This document shows, in pieces, positions 1-7,404 of a DNA stretch of 64,000 bases. A program made the translations under genes and the position numbers. This DNA comes from Nocardia lijiangensis NBRC 108240 (lineage in GTDB: Bacteria; Actinomycetota; Actinomycetes; Mycobacteriales; Mycobacteriaceae), in the NCBI RefSeq assembly GCF_001613045.1, contig NZ_BDBP01000016.1:1-64000 (forward strand). Direction: 5' to 3'. The notes under the pieces are model-generated. The model did no database searches and was not told the origin of the DNA. It worked only from the letters and a program-made list of their open reading frames with translations. Every line of letters begins with the position of its first letter. Position 1 is the first letter of the stretch.

Positions 1-250
1 CACGGTCGACCTCGGCCGCTCGGTGCGCATCGAGCGGGTGGCGCCTCGCTGGGGCGAGCCCGCGCCCGCGGCTTCGTCGGTCGCGGTGTCCGAGGACGGG
101 CGAGCGTGGTCCGCCGTCGCCGCCGATCCCGCGACCGGGACGCTCACCGAACCGGTGTCCGCACGGTATGTCCGGCTGGAGGTGACCGGCGCGGAGGCGG
201 CCGCGCCGCCGGGCGTCCGGGAGCTGGAGGTCTCGGGTTCTCGCGGCTGA
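1..250 (+). CDS. C-terminal end of a discoidin (F5/8 type C)-like protein, partial
   Basis: Only the last 82 codons are in the window; the reading frame is already open at base 2 and ends with TGA at 250. The visible residues (VDLGRSVRIERV, then SEDGRAWSAV, then ARYVRLEVTG near the end) have the pattern of the C-terminal half of an F5/8 type C or discoidin carbohydrate-binding fold: a VDLG strand, a SxDGxxW turn and a RYVRLxV strand. In Corynebacteriales such domains occur in membrane arabinosyltransferases such as AftD and in other cell-surface proteins, but nothing here decides which. The domain is seen; the parent protein is unknown. Confidence 0.6.
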   Translation, partial: TVDLGRSVRIERVAPRWGEPAPAASSVAVSEDGRAWSAVAADPATGTLTEPVSARYVRLEVTGAEAAAPPGVRELEVSGSRG

Positions 251-257
251 GCCGCAC

Positions 258-1163
258 TCATTCGCGCGCGGCGCTCGTGGCCGCCACGGGCTCGGCGGCC
301 TCGTCCCGCCGGATCCTGCGGCTGATCGCCGTGCCCGCCAGAAAGGCGATGGGCAGCATGACGATGCCGTAGACGCCCGCGGGCACCGCCATCCGAATAT
401 CGCCGAGCACGCTGATGGCGACCGTCATCGCCAGCGTGCTGTTGTGGATGCCGACCTCCATCGAGCACGCGATGGCCTGGGTGCGCGCGACGCCGAAGGC
501 CTTGGGCACGAAGTAACCGATACCCAGGCTCGCCACGCACAGCAGCGCGACCACCAGACCGACCGCCGCGAGGTAGTCGAGCACGCTGTCCCGCTCGGCC
601 GCCAGCGCCGCGAGCGTGACCACCGCGAGGAATCCCACCGAGATCATCCGCACCGGCCGATCCATGCGGTCGGCGAAACCGGGTCGCAGCCGCCTGGTCG
701 CCATGCCCGCGGTGATCGGAATCAGCACCAACGCGAAGACCTGGGCCACCTTGCCGAACTGCAGGCCGATGCCGTCGGCGCCGGGCGGCGCGAAATAGCC
801 GAGTGCGAGGTTGGTGACCAGCGGAAGGGTGACCACGGCGAGCACCGAATTCACCGCGGTGAGCGTCACATTCAGCGCGACATCGCCGCGGAACAGATGG
901 CTGAGCAGGTTCGCCGTCGCCCCGCCGGGCGAGGCCATCAGCAGCATCACGCCCACGGCGAGCTCCGGGGCCAGACCCACCGCGACGACCAGCCCGAAGG
1001 CCAGCGCTGGCAGCGCAACGAGCTGACAGCTCAGCGCCACGATCACCGCGCGCGGATACCGCACCACCCTGGTGAAATCGTCCATCGTCAGCGCGAGCCC
1101 GAGCCCGAACATGATGAGCGCCAGAACCATCGGAAGCGCGACGGTGACCGGCCAGCTGTCCAT
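258..1163 (-). CDS. Bile acid:sodium symporter (BASS) family transporter
   Basis: This 301-residue polytopic membrane protein has about nine or ten hydrophobic helices. The stretches MASPGGATANLLSHL (central) and EVGIHNSTLAMTVA (late) match the crossover-helix motifs of the BASS family, which couples Na+ to uptake of organic anions. The substrate cannot be read from sequence. The start is the ATG at 1163, preceded by GACGAGG; an upstream in-frame extension is Arg-rich and unlikely to be translated. It is divergent from the thiolase gene, with about 200 bp between them holding paired TTAACT motifs. Family assignment is firm; the substrate is unknown. Confidence 0.85.
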   Translation of the reverse strand: MDSWPVTVALPMVLALIMFGLGLALTMDDFTRVVRYPRAVIVALSCQLVALPALAFGLVVAVGLAPELAVGVMLLMASPGGATANLLSHLFRGDVALNVTLTAVNSVLAVVTLPLVTNLALGYFAPPGADGIGLQFGKVAQVFALVLIPITAGMATRRLRPGFADRMDRPVRMISVGFLAVVTLAALAAERDSVLDYLAAVGLVVALLCVASLGIGYFVPKAFGVARTQAIACSMEVGIHNSTLAMTVAISVLGDIRMAVPAGVYGIVMLPIAFLAGTAISRRIRRDEAAEPVAATSAARE

Positions 1164-1315
1164 GAACACCTCGTCATGTCGATGCGGCCCACCACCCCGC
1201 CGGCCACCGGATCTGTGTAGCACGATGCTACGGGCGGTCTCGCCGATCCGCCGAACTCCCGCGGCCGCCGAGCACGCGCGTCGGCCTTTACTGTTCCGCA
1301 CCGAGGTGAATCCGT

Positions 1316-1346
1316 GTTAACTTAGTCGAGAATATGAGTTAACTTA
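1316..1346. promoter_or_regulatory. Paired GTTAACTTA motifs upstream of the thiolase
   Basis: GTTAACTTA occurs at 1316-1324 and again at 1338-1346, 22 bp (two helical turns) apart. The inner edges also form an inverted TTAACT/AGTTAA pair. The site is AT-rich within very GC-rich DNA and lies just upstream of the thiolase start at 1364, which suits a repressor or activator site. No regulator gene is adjacent, so its binding protein is unknown. Confidence 0.4.
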
Positions 1347-1363
1347 ATCGATCGGAGACAGCT

Positions 1364-2530
1364 ATGAGGTCCGCCGTCATCGTGGACGTCGTCCGCACCC
1401 CCTCGGGCAAGGGCAAGGCCGGCGGAGGTCTGTCGGAGGTGCATCCGGCGACGCTGCTCGCGGGCGTGCTCGCCGAGCTCGTCTCCCGCAACGATCTGGA
1501 CCCGGCGCTGGTCGACGACGTGGTGGGCGGTTGCGTCACCCAGGCCGGGGAGCAGGCGTTCAACATCTCGCGCACCGCCGTCCTCGCCGCGGGCTTCCCC
1601 GAGTCGGTGCCCGCCACCACCGTGGACCGCCAGTGCGGCTCCTCGCAGCAGGCCGCGCATTTCGCCGCGCAGGGCGTCATCGCCGGGGCCTACGACATCG
1701 CCATCGCCTGCGGCGTGGAGTCGATGAGCAGGGCGCCGATGTTCTCCAATGCGCAGGGCAAGGACGCCAACCGCGGGCCCATTGCCCATCGCTACCCGGA
1801 AGGTCTTGTCCAGCAGGGCATTTCGGCGGAGGTGATCGCGGCGCGGTGGAAGTTCGACCGCGCCGCGCTCGACGAGTTCGCGGCACGCTCGCACCGGCTG
1901 GCGGCCGAGACCGCCGCCGCGGGCGGGTTCGACCGCGAACTGGTGGCGGCAGGCACGCTGACCGCCGACGAGACCATCCGCGCCACCACCACCGCCGAGG
2001 GCCTGGCGGGGCTGCGTCCCGCCTTCGTCGACGAGCAGTACAAGGCGCGATTCCCCGAGATCGAGTGGTCGATCACCCCGGGCAACTCCTCGCCGCTCAC
2101 CGACGGCGCCTCGGCCGCGCTGATCATGAGCGAGGAGGCCGCCGCCAAGCTGGGCCTGCGCCCGCGCGCCCGATTCCACTCGTTCGCCGTCCTCGGTGAC
2201 GATCCGCTGCTCATGCTCACCGCCGTCGTCCCGGCCACCCGCAAGGTCCTCGGCCGCGCCGGACTGAGCATCGACGACATCGACGCCTACGAGGTGAACG
2301 AGGCGTTCGCGCCGGTGCCGCTGGTCTGGCAGCACGAAATCGGCGCCGACGCAGGCAAGCTGAACCCGCGCGGCGGCGCGATCGCGCTCGGCCACCCCCT
2401 CGGAGCGTCCGGCACCCGGATCCTGGCCACCCTGGTCAACCACCTCGAGCAGACCGAGGGCCGCTACGGCCTGATGACCATGTGCGAGGCGGGCGGCCTG
2501 GCCAACGCGACCATCGTCGAGCGCCTCTGA
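1364..2530 (+). CDS. Acetyl-CoA acetyltransferase / 3-ketoacyl-CoA thiolase
   Basis: This 388-residue protein has the full length of a thiolase subunit. The acyl-accepting Cys91 sits in DRQCGSSQQA, His344 in GGAIALGHPLGASG and the second catalytic Cys374 in MCEAGGLANA, so all catalytic residues are present. The family performs thiolytic cleavage of 3-ketoacyl-CoA or the reverse condensation. The sequence resembles the FadA-type thiolases of mycobacterial fatty acid and steroid breakdown rather than the large multienzyme subunit. ATG start with GGAGA about 7 bases upstream. It is followed 40 bp later by an SDR gene, so the two may act in one catabolic route. The substrate is not determined. 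Confidence 0.88.
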   Translation: MRSAVIVDVVRTPSGKGKAGGGLSEVHPATLLAGVLAELVSRNDLDPALVDDVVGGCVTQAGEQAFNISRTAVLAAGFPESVPATTVDRQCGSSQQAAHFAAQGVIAGAYDIAIACGVESMSRAPMFSNAQGKDANRGPIAHRYPEGLVQQGISAEVIAARWKFDRAALDEFAARSHRLAAETAAAGGFDRELVAAGTLTADETIRATTTAEGLAGLRPAFVDEQYKARFPEIEWSITPGNSSPLTDGASAALIMSEEAAAKLGLRPRARFHSFAVLGDDPLLMLTAVVPATRKVLGRAGLSIDDIDAYEVNEAFAPVPLVWQHEIGADAGKLNPRGGAIALGHPLGASGTRILATLVNHLEQTEGRYGLMTMCEAGGLANATIVERL

Positions 2531-2570
2531 TGACGATCTCCTTCTTCCACACCATCGACAAGACGCACCG

Positions 2571-3317
2571 ATGAGCACGACGACGCGCAGCGCTCTGGTC
2601 ACCGGCGGGTCCCGTGGCATCGGCGCCGAAATCGCCCGGCGCCTTGCGGGCGAGGGGTATCACCTGACCCTCGCCGCCAGGAATGCCGATACCCTGGCCG
2701 AGACCGCGCGGCGTCTGCACGACGAATCCGGCGTCGAGGTGAATCCCGTTGTGGCACAGATGAACGACCTGGATCAGGTGCGAAACCTGGTGCAGGCGCA
2801 CGCGGATCGGTTCGGCGGACTCAACGCCCTGGTGCTCAGCGCGAGCACCGGGACCGCGGGCCGGGTGGCGGACATGCCCGCCAAGACCTACGAGCGCATG
2901 CTGGACGTCAATTTCCGCGCGCCGATCACCCTGATCCAGGCGGCGCTGCCGCTGCTGCGCAAGAGCGCCGCCGACGACCCCGCTCGCGGCGCGAAGATCG
3001 TCGCGCTCGCCTCCATCACCGGCGTCGCGGGTGAGGCGGGACTGGCCGCCTACGGCGCCACCAAGGCCGCGCTCATCTCCTTGTGCGAAACCGTCTCGCT
3101 CGAGGAGTCGGGCAACGGCGTGAGCGCCACGGCCATCTCGCCCGGCTATGTCGACACCGACATGACGGCGTGGAAGCGCGACGAACTGGACCCCTCGGCC
3201 ATGCTCGGCACCGGCGACATCGCGGAGATGGCACTCGCCGTGATCCGGCTCTCGCGCAACGCGGTGATCCCCAACATCGTCCTGTCCCGCGCGGGCGATC
3301 GATTGTGGCGGGCTTGA
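2571..3317 (+). CDS. Short-chain dehydrogenase/reductase
   Basis: This 248-residue classical SDR has the NAD(P)-binding motif TGGSRGIG at residues 11-18, catalytic Ser148, and YGATK with Tyr161 and Lys165. The usual NNAG segment is replaced by LSAS around residues 89-92, so the Asn that normally completes the catalytic tetrad region is missing there; this is seen in divergent SDRs and does not prove inactivity. It lies 40 bp downstream of the thiolase on the same strand, suggesting co-transcription and a role as a 3-hydroxy/3-ketoacyl oxidoreductase in the same pathway. That link is inferred from position only. Confidence 0.83.
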   Translation: MSTTTRSALVTGGSRGIGAEIARRLAGEGYHLTLAARNADTLAETARRLHDESGVEVNPVVAQMNDLDQVRNLVQAHADRFGGLNALVLSASTGTAGRVADMPAKTYERMLDVNFRAPITLIQAALPLLRKSAADDPARGAKIVALASITGVAGEAGLAAYGATKAALISLCETVSLEESGNGVSATAISPGYVDTDMTAWKRDELDPSAMLGTGDIAEMALAVIRLSRNAVIPNIVLSRAGDRLWRA

Positions 3318-3392
3318 GCCGCACCGATTGAGAGCAGGGAGACCGGGTATGCGACCACTGTCAGCCGTAACCGATATTCGGAGGTAGACATC

Positions 3393-3638
3393 GTGTCGAA
3401 GCACGAAAGCGGTCCCCGCGAAGGTGTCAAGGGCGTCGTCGAAGACGCCAAGGGCAAGGCGAAGGAGGCCGCGGGCATCGTCACCGGCAACGAGAACATG
3501 GAAAAGGAAGGCCGCGTCCAGCAGGACAAGGCCGAATCGCAGCGTGAGGCCGCCGAGAAGGAGGCCGCCGCCGAGAAGGCGCGGGCGGAAGCCGGCGTCG
3601 ACGAGGCGCGCCAGAAGGCGTACCAGCGCGGCGACTGA
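3393..3638 (+). CDS. CsbD family stress-response protein
   Basis: This 81-residue, highly charged protein starts at a GTG preceded by GGAGG. The stretch KGVVEDAKGKAKEAAG followed by GNENMEKEGRVQQDKAE is the CsbD-like signature. The C-terminal half is an Ala/Glu/Lys repeat predicted to be a long helix. CsbD proteins are small, abundant and induced by general stress in other bacteria; their biochemical role is not established. A strong hairpin terminator follows directly, so this is probably a monocistronic gene. Confidence 0.85.
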   Translation: MSKHESGPREGVKGVVEDAKGKAKEAAGIVTGNENMEKEGRVQQDKAESQREAAEKEAAAEKARAEAGVDEARQKAYQRGD

Positions 3639-3648
3639 TCGCTGACGC

Positions 3649-3683
3649 ACAAGTGGGCGGGTCCGTAGGACCCGCCCACTTGT
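3649..3683. terminator. Bidirectional hairpin terminator
   Basis: A perfect 16-bp inverted repeat (3649-3664 and 3668-3683) with a GTA loop lies between the convergent csbD-like and marR-like genes. It begins 10 bp after the first stop codon and ends 10 bp before the other. There is no long T tract, as is common in actinobacteria. It could serve both genes. Confidence 0.8.
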
Positions 3684-3693
3684 CGTTGTGTCC

Positions 3694-4149
3694 TCAGCGT
3701 GCGGTCAGGCGCTGCGCGACCGCGCCGAGGCCCTCGGCAATCGCCCGCTGTTGGGCCGGAGTCAGGACATCGAGCAGCGCTCGGCGTACGGTGGCGACGT
3801 GTCCTGGAGCAACCTGCTCCAACCGGTGCCGTCCCGCTGCGGTGAGCACGGCGACCACGCCGCGTTCGTCACACGGGGCTGCCGCGCGGCGGACGAATCC
3901 GGCCTTTTCCAGCTGAGCGACCTGGTAGGTGAGGCCGCTCTTGGACGTGAAGAGCGCGTCGGCGAGGTCGGTCATGCGCAGTTCGCCGTCCGGCGCGGCG
4001 GCCAGCCGGACCAGCGTCTCGTACTGCGTGTGCGACAGCCCCTCCCGCTTGAGATGCTGCTCGATCTCGCGGTTGACCAGGGCGCCCGCCGCCAGGAATC
4101 CGTGCCACGCGCGCATCTCGCCGTCGTCGAGCCAGTTCGGTTCGTCCAC
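3694..4149 (-). CDS. MarR family transcriptional regulator
   Basis: This 151-residue protein has a central winged helix: LSHTQYETLVRLAAAP (helix 2), LRMTDLADALFTSKSGLTYQVAQLEKAGFV (recognition helix and lead-in) and then the wing with DERGVVAVLT. The length and the conserved Asp-Glu-Arg-Gly wing are typical of MarR. It is divergent from a DoxX gene 60 bp away, and the spacer contains a 14-bp palindrome. The likely model is autoregulation plus control of doxX, released by a small ligand or an oxidant; the effector is unknown. Confidence 0.87.
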   Translation of the reverse strand: MDEPNWLDDGEMRAWHGFLAAGALVNREIEQHLKREGLSHTQYETLVRLAAAPDGELRMTDLADALFTSKSGLTYQVAQLEKAGFVRRAAAPCDERGVVAVLTAAGRHRLEQVAPGHVATVRRALLDVLTPAQQRAIAEGLGAVAQRLTAR

Positions 4150-4169
4150 CCCGCCACCCTAGCGTTGTT

Positions 4170-4183
4170 GTTCAAATTTGAAC
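4170..4183. promoter_or_regulatory. Probable MarR operator between marR and doxX
   Basis: GTTCAAATTTGAAC is a perfect 14-bp palindrome in the 60-bp divergent spacer, 20 bp from the marR start and 26 bp from the doxX start. Such TTCAA-type palindromes are common MarR-family boxes. Occupancy would cover both promoters. Confidence 0.65.
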
Positions 4184-4209
4184 CAACCTTCCCAGAGAGG
4201 ACCTCCGAC

Positions 4210-4737
4210 ATGACGACCACGACAGCACCGACCGCGACAGCGGCGGCGAGCACGCTGCCCACCGATCTCGGCCTGCTGGTACTGCGCTTGGCGCTCGGCC
4301 TGACCATGGCCGCGCACGGCGCGCAGAAGCTCTTCGGCTGGTTCGACGGCGCCGGGCTCGACCGCACCGCCAAGTTCTTCGAATCGGAGGGTTATCCGGC
4401 GAGCCAGGCAGCCGCGGTCCTCGCGGGCATCTGCGAGGGCTTCGGCGGCCTCGCCCTCGCCCTCGGCCTGCTCACGCCGCTGGCGGCGGCCTCCATCCTC
4501 GGCGTGATGATCAACGCGACCGCCGTCAAATGGGGCGGCGGATTCTTCTCCGCCAAGGGCATCGAGTACGAGCTGCTGATCATCTTCTCCGCCGTCACCA
4601 TCGCGCTGGCCGGTCCGGGCCGCTTCTCCGTCGACAGCGCGGTGGGTTTCCTGCGTCCGTACCGCCTGACATACGGCATCGCGGCGATCGCTCTCGGCCT
4701 GATCACCGCGGGCATTGTGCTGCTGGCGCGTAACTGA
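4210..4737 (+). CDS. DoxX family membrane protein
   Basis: This 175-residue protein has four hydrophobic segments. The first contains LRLALGLTMAAHGAQKLFGWF, the hallmark of DoxX/DoxD-like proteins, and the third contains the NATAVKWGGGFFSAKGIEYE loop. DoxX proteins are small quinone-linked or redox-stress membrane proteins; in mycobacteria a relative forms a membrane oxidoreductase complex with superoxide dismutase and a thiol protein. The ATG at 4210 was chosen because GAGAGGACC lies just upstream and the family begins a short way before the first helix. Control by the divergent MarR regulator is likely. Confidence 0.85.
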   Translation: MTTTTAPTATAAASTLPTDLGLLVLRLALGLTMAAHGAQKLFGWFDGAGLDRTAKFFESEGYPASQAAAVLAGICEGFGGLALALGLLTPLAAASILGVMINATAVKWGGGFFSAKGIEYELLIIFSAVTIALAGPGRFSVDSAVGFLRPYRLTYGIAAIALGLITAGIVLLARN

Positions 4738-4800
4738 TCCGTGCGCGAAACTCGCCTAGAATCGCCGCCACCGAAATCAGGCACGACGAGGTGAGGGCAC

Positions 4801-5388
4801 ATGGTTGATCCGCGGGCGACCAACGAGGATCTGACCGCGAAGGCGCGGATCAGGAACGCGGCCATGGACCTCTACGCCCAGTACGGCGCGGAACGGGTGT
4901 CGTTGCGCGCGGTGGCAGCCGAGGCGGGCGTCACGCTCGGGCTCGTCCAGCACCATTTCAAGACGAAGGCAGGACTGGAGGCGGCGGTCGACCAGTTGAT
5001 CGTCGACTATTTCGCGCACGCGGTCGCGTCCGTTCCGGTGGCGGGCACCACCGCGGAGGTCGCCGCCGCGCGGGACGAGGCAGTGCGGCGGATGCTCGCC
5101 GCCAACCCCGCGGTGGTGAACTACGTCCGGCGCGCGGTGCTGGAGCCCTCCGAGACGCGGATCGAGCTGCTCGAGTCGCTGGTCGAGCTGACCCGCAAGG
5201 AAGTGGTCGGGCTGCGCGAGGCGGGCGTGGCCTCCACCGACCGGCGCGAGTCGACACAGGTCGTCTCGGTCCTCATCCGCCAGCTCGGCGAACTGCTGCT
5301 CGCGCCGCTGGTCGAGGCGGTGTGGGAGCAGGTCGCCGGGCCGGGCGAGACCGAGCGGCCGCGGTTGAGCATCACCGTCCACGACTGA
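4801..5388 (+). CDS. TetR/AcrR family regulator
   Basis: This 195-residue protein has an N-terminal TetR helix-turn-helix: ARIRNAAMDLYAQYGAERVS, then LRAVAAEAGVTLGLVQHHFKTKAGL with the characteristic H-HF-K ending near residue 60. The C-terminal ligand domain has no recognisable specificity. ATG start after GAGGTGAGG. It lies between doxX and a sirtuin gene, both on the same strand but without tight coupling, so its target is not evident from context. Confidence 0.86.
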   Translation: MVDPRATNEDLTAKARIRNAAMDLYAQYGAERVSLRAVAAEAGVTLGLVQHHFKTKAGLEAAVDQLIVDYFAHAVASVPVAGTTAEVAAARDEAVRRMLAANPAVVNYVRRAVLEPSETRIELLESLVELTRKEVVGLREAGVASTDRRESTQVVSVLIRQLGELLLAPLVEAVWEQVAGPGETERPRLSITVHD

Positions 5389-5452
5389 GGCGGACCCCCG
5401 CCGTATGCGGGCCGAGGGTGGGCTCCCGCCGAGAGCGCTTACGATGCGAGCC

Positions 5453-6325
5453 ATGTCGCACAGCACCTCGCACGATGCGGAGCTGGAGCGGTTGGCCGTG
5501 GTGCTCGCCGACCGCCGGGTCGCGGTGCTGACCGGCGCGGGCATCTCCACCGACAGCGGCATTCCCGATTATCGCGGCCCCGATTCCCCGCCCCGCAACC
5601 CCATGACCTACCAGCAGTTCGTCGGGGATGCCGCCTTCCGGCAACGGTATTGGGCGCGCAACCACATCGGCTGGCGCCGGATGGACGCAGCCCGCCCCAA
5701 TCCGGGGCACCGCGCGCTCGCCCGGCTGGAACGCCTCGGCGTCGTCACCGGGTTGATCACCCAGAACGTCGACCTGCTGCACACGAAGGCGGGCCACCGC
5801 AGGGTGATCGACCTGCACGGCACCTACGCCCGCGTGCGCTGCCTCGGGTGTTCCGCGCTGATCTCCCGGATGACGCTGGCCGACCGGCTGGAAGCGGCCA
5901 ACCCCGGCTTCGCCGCGGCGGCCACCGCCACCGGCATCGAGGTGGCGCCCGACGCCGACGCCGTGGTCGCCGACACCGAGAGCTTCCGCATGGTCGACTG
6001 CGCTCGCTGCGGCGGCATGCTCAAGCCGGACATCGTCTACTTCGGCGAGAACGTCCCGAAGGACCGCGTCGCCGCCGCCTTCGACCTGGTCGACGCCGCC
6101 GATGCCCTGCTGGTCGCCGGATCCTCGCTCACCGTCATGTCCGGCCTCCGCTTCGCCCGCCGAGCCGTCGCACAGGGCATGCCCGTGGTGATCGTCAACC
6201 GCGGTAGAACCCGCGGCGACGATCTCGCCACGCTGACCATCGACGCGGGGTGCTCGGAAATCCTCGAATCCCTTGCTCGGCGTTGCGCGAACGAGTCCGC
6301 GCCCCTGGCGGCCGAGCCCCAGTAG
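5453..6325 (+). CDS. Sir2 family NAD-dependent protein deacylase (class II, SIRT4-like)
   Basis: This 290-residue sirtuin has GAGISTDSGIPDYRG (residues 28-42) binding NAD, TQN at 103-105, catalytic His122 in DLHGTY, and a zinc site made of Cys130, Cys133, Cys183 and Cys186. The STDSGIPDYRG variant is that of class II (SIRT4-like) sirtuins, whose members include lipoamidases, ADP-ribosyltransferases and weak deacetylases. The activity here could therefore differ from CobB-type deacetylation. The start was set at the second of two nearby ATGs because Sir2 proteins begin close to the first helix. An unusual tandem repeat begins 40 bp after its stop. Confidence 0.88.
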   Translation: MSHSTSHDAELERLAVVLADRRVAVLTGAGISTDSGIPDYRGPDSPPRNPMTYQQFVGDAAFRQRYWARNHIGWRRMDAARPNPGHRALARLERLGVVTGLITQNVDLLHTKAGHRRVIDLHGTYARVRCLGCSALISRMTLADRLEAANPGFAAAATATGIEVAPDADAVVADTESFRMVDCARCGGMLKPDIVYFGENVPKDRVAAAFDLVDAADALLVAGSSLTVMSGLRFARRAVAQGMPVVIVNRGRTRGDDLATLTIDAGCSEILESLARRCANESAPLAAEPQ

Positions 6326-6365
6326 CGGCCGTGTCAGTTATCGGATACGTAGAAATCGAAGCAGG

Positions 6366-6655
6366 CTCGGACTCCGGCACGCGAGGTCGCCGCACCGCAA
6401 CAGCAGTCGTGGCGTCTACCCGGCGAACAGGAACCGCTGCCGCCGAAGCAGACTCGGGATCCGGCACGCCAGATCGCCGCACCGAGACAGCAGTCGTGGC
6501 GTCTACGCGGTGAACAGGAACCGTTGCCGCCGAGTCGGACTCGGGATCCGGCACGCCAGATCGCCACACCGCAACAGCAGTCGTGGCGTCTACCCGGCGA
6601 ACAGGAACCGCTGCCGCCGAAGCAGACTCGGGATCCGACACGCCAGATCGCCGAA
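6366..6655. repeat. 87-bp direct tandem repeat, about 3.3 units
   Basis: Units begin at 6366, 6453, 6540 and 6627 (the last truncated); the shared landmark CAGCAGTCGTGGCGTCTAC recurs at 6401, 6488 and 6575, exactly 87 bp apart. Units differ by a few substitutions. 87 is a multiple of three, and several frames stay open on both strands; read on the minus strand a unit gives PDPESASAAAVPVRR and so on. A further partial copy (about 6693-6731) lies inside the 3' end of the adjacent SRPBCC gene, suggesting that the array arose by expansion of that coding tail. The gap 6326-6676 holds no credible gene besides this array. Confidence 0.85.
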
Positions 6656-6676
6656 GCGATGCAGTAGCGGCGTCGG

Positions 6677-7225
6677 CTAACCCACCGTAGAAACCGTTGC
6701 CGCCGAGGCGGACTCGGATTCCGGCGAATCAGGCCCCATGGCGCGATCGGCGAGCCAGCGAAGGCCGCGGACCGGCAAGCTCCAGCGCGCGGGCCGCCGG
6801 ACCGACCCGGTGAGGGCACGCTCGGCGCGGTCGAAGCTGTCCTCGAGGCAGGCGTCGTGCATCCAGCGATAGGCGAGCGGCCAGGTCAGGCGGGCCGGGC
6901 CGCGGGCGTGCATGGCGAGCAGGTGGATCAGATCGACGCCGCCGTCGGGAGTCGGCTGCACAGTGAGTTCGTGAAAACCGTCGAAACCGCGCGGGCCGGT
7001 GAATCGGAAGCGCACCCATCGACCGGGTTCGTACTGTTCCACCGTGTACCGGACCGGACCGTGCCCGCCTGCCGCGCCGACGCCCAGCGGGCGGTCGAAG
7101 CGCATGGGCGGCCACTCCGGGGCGGGCCAGAGCCGGTCGTTCTCGCTCGCCAGCGAGTCGAGCAGCTGACCTGCCTCGGCCGCCGACGCGGCTAAGTGTC
7201 GAACGTGAATATTGATGACGGCCAT
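6677..7225 (-). CDS. SRPBCC family protein (polyketide cyclase/START-like fold)
   Basis: This 182-residue protein begins with INIHVRHLAASAAEAGQLLDSL, and PVRYTVEQYEPGRWVRFRFTG followed by GFDGFHELTV fits the strand pattern of ligand-binding SRPBCC proteins. The ATG at 7225 has GAAGGAG upstream; an in-frame ATG at 7357 sits inside the TetR operator and is less likely. The last 15 codons (SPESESASAATVSTVG) are low-complexity and homologous to the tandem repeat unit downstream, so the true C-terminus may have been altered by repeat expansion. It is divergent from a TetR gene that probably controls it. The ligand is unknown. Confidence 0.75.
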   Translation of the reverse strand: MAVINIHVRHLAASAAEAGQLLDSLASENDRLWPAPEWPPMRFDRPLGVGAAGGHGPVRYTVEQYEPGRWVRFRFTGPRGFDGFHELTVQPTPDGGVDLIHLLAMHARGPARLTWPLAYRWMHDACLEDSFDRAERALTGSVRRPARWSLPVRGLRWLADRAMGPDSPESESASAATVSTVG

Positions 7226-7356
7226 GGTTTTTCGCTCCTTCTTCAGCCGTGTACGGAAGTCCGGCGTGGTGCGGAATGGCGGTGGCGACGCCAGTAGTCG
7301 GCGGTGGCGGCGAGCAGCAGCACCGGCCACAGCGGCCACCATCCGATCCACCTCCA

Positions 7357-7378
7357 TTTTAGAGAGTTGTCTCTAAAA
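7357..7378. promoter_or_regulatory. TetR operator, 9-4-9 inverted repeat
   Basis: TTTTAGAGA at 7357-7365 and TCTCTAAAA at 7370-7378 form perfect 9-bp arms around a 4-bp spacer. The site lies in the divergent region, 26 bp before the tetR start at 7405. It is AT-rich in GC-rich DNA and has the size of a TetR dimer site. The adjacent TetR is the obvious candidate to bind it. Confidence 0.75.
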
Positions 7379-7404
7379 CAGAATTAGAGCATATCCTCCA
7401 ATAC

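Noticed and set aside
444..1220. 258-codon plus-strand frame opposite the BASS transporter
   Set aside because: His/Arg-rich antisense of a clear membrane protein gene.
6195..6641. 148-codon minus-strand frame through the 87-bp repeat
   Set aside because: It runs into sir2 in antisense, and its first codon lies within the repeat. The repeat could be translated, but no RBS supports it.
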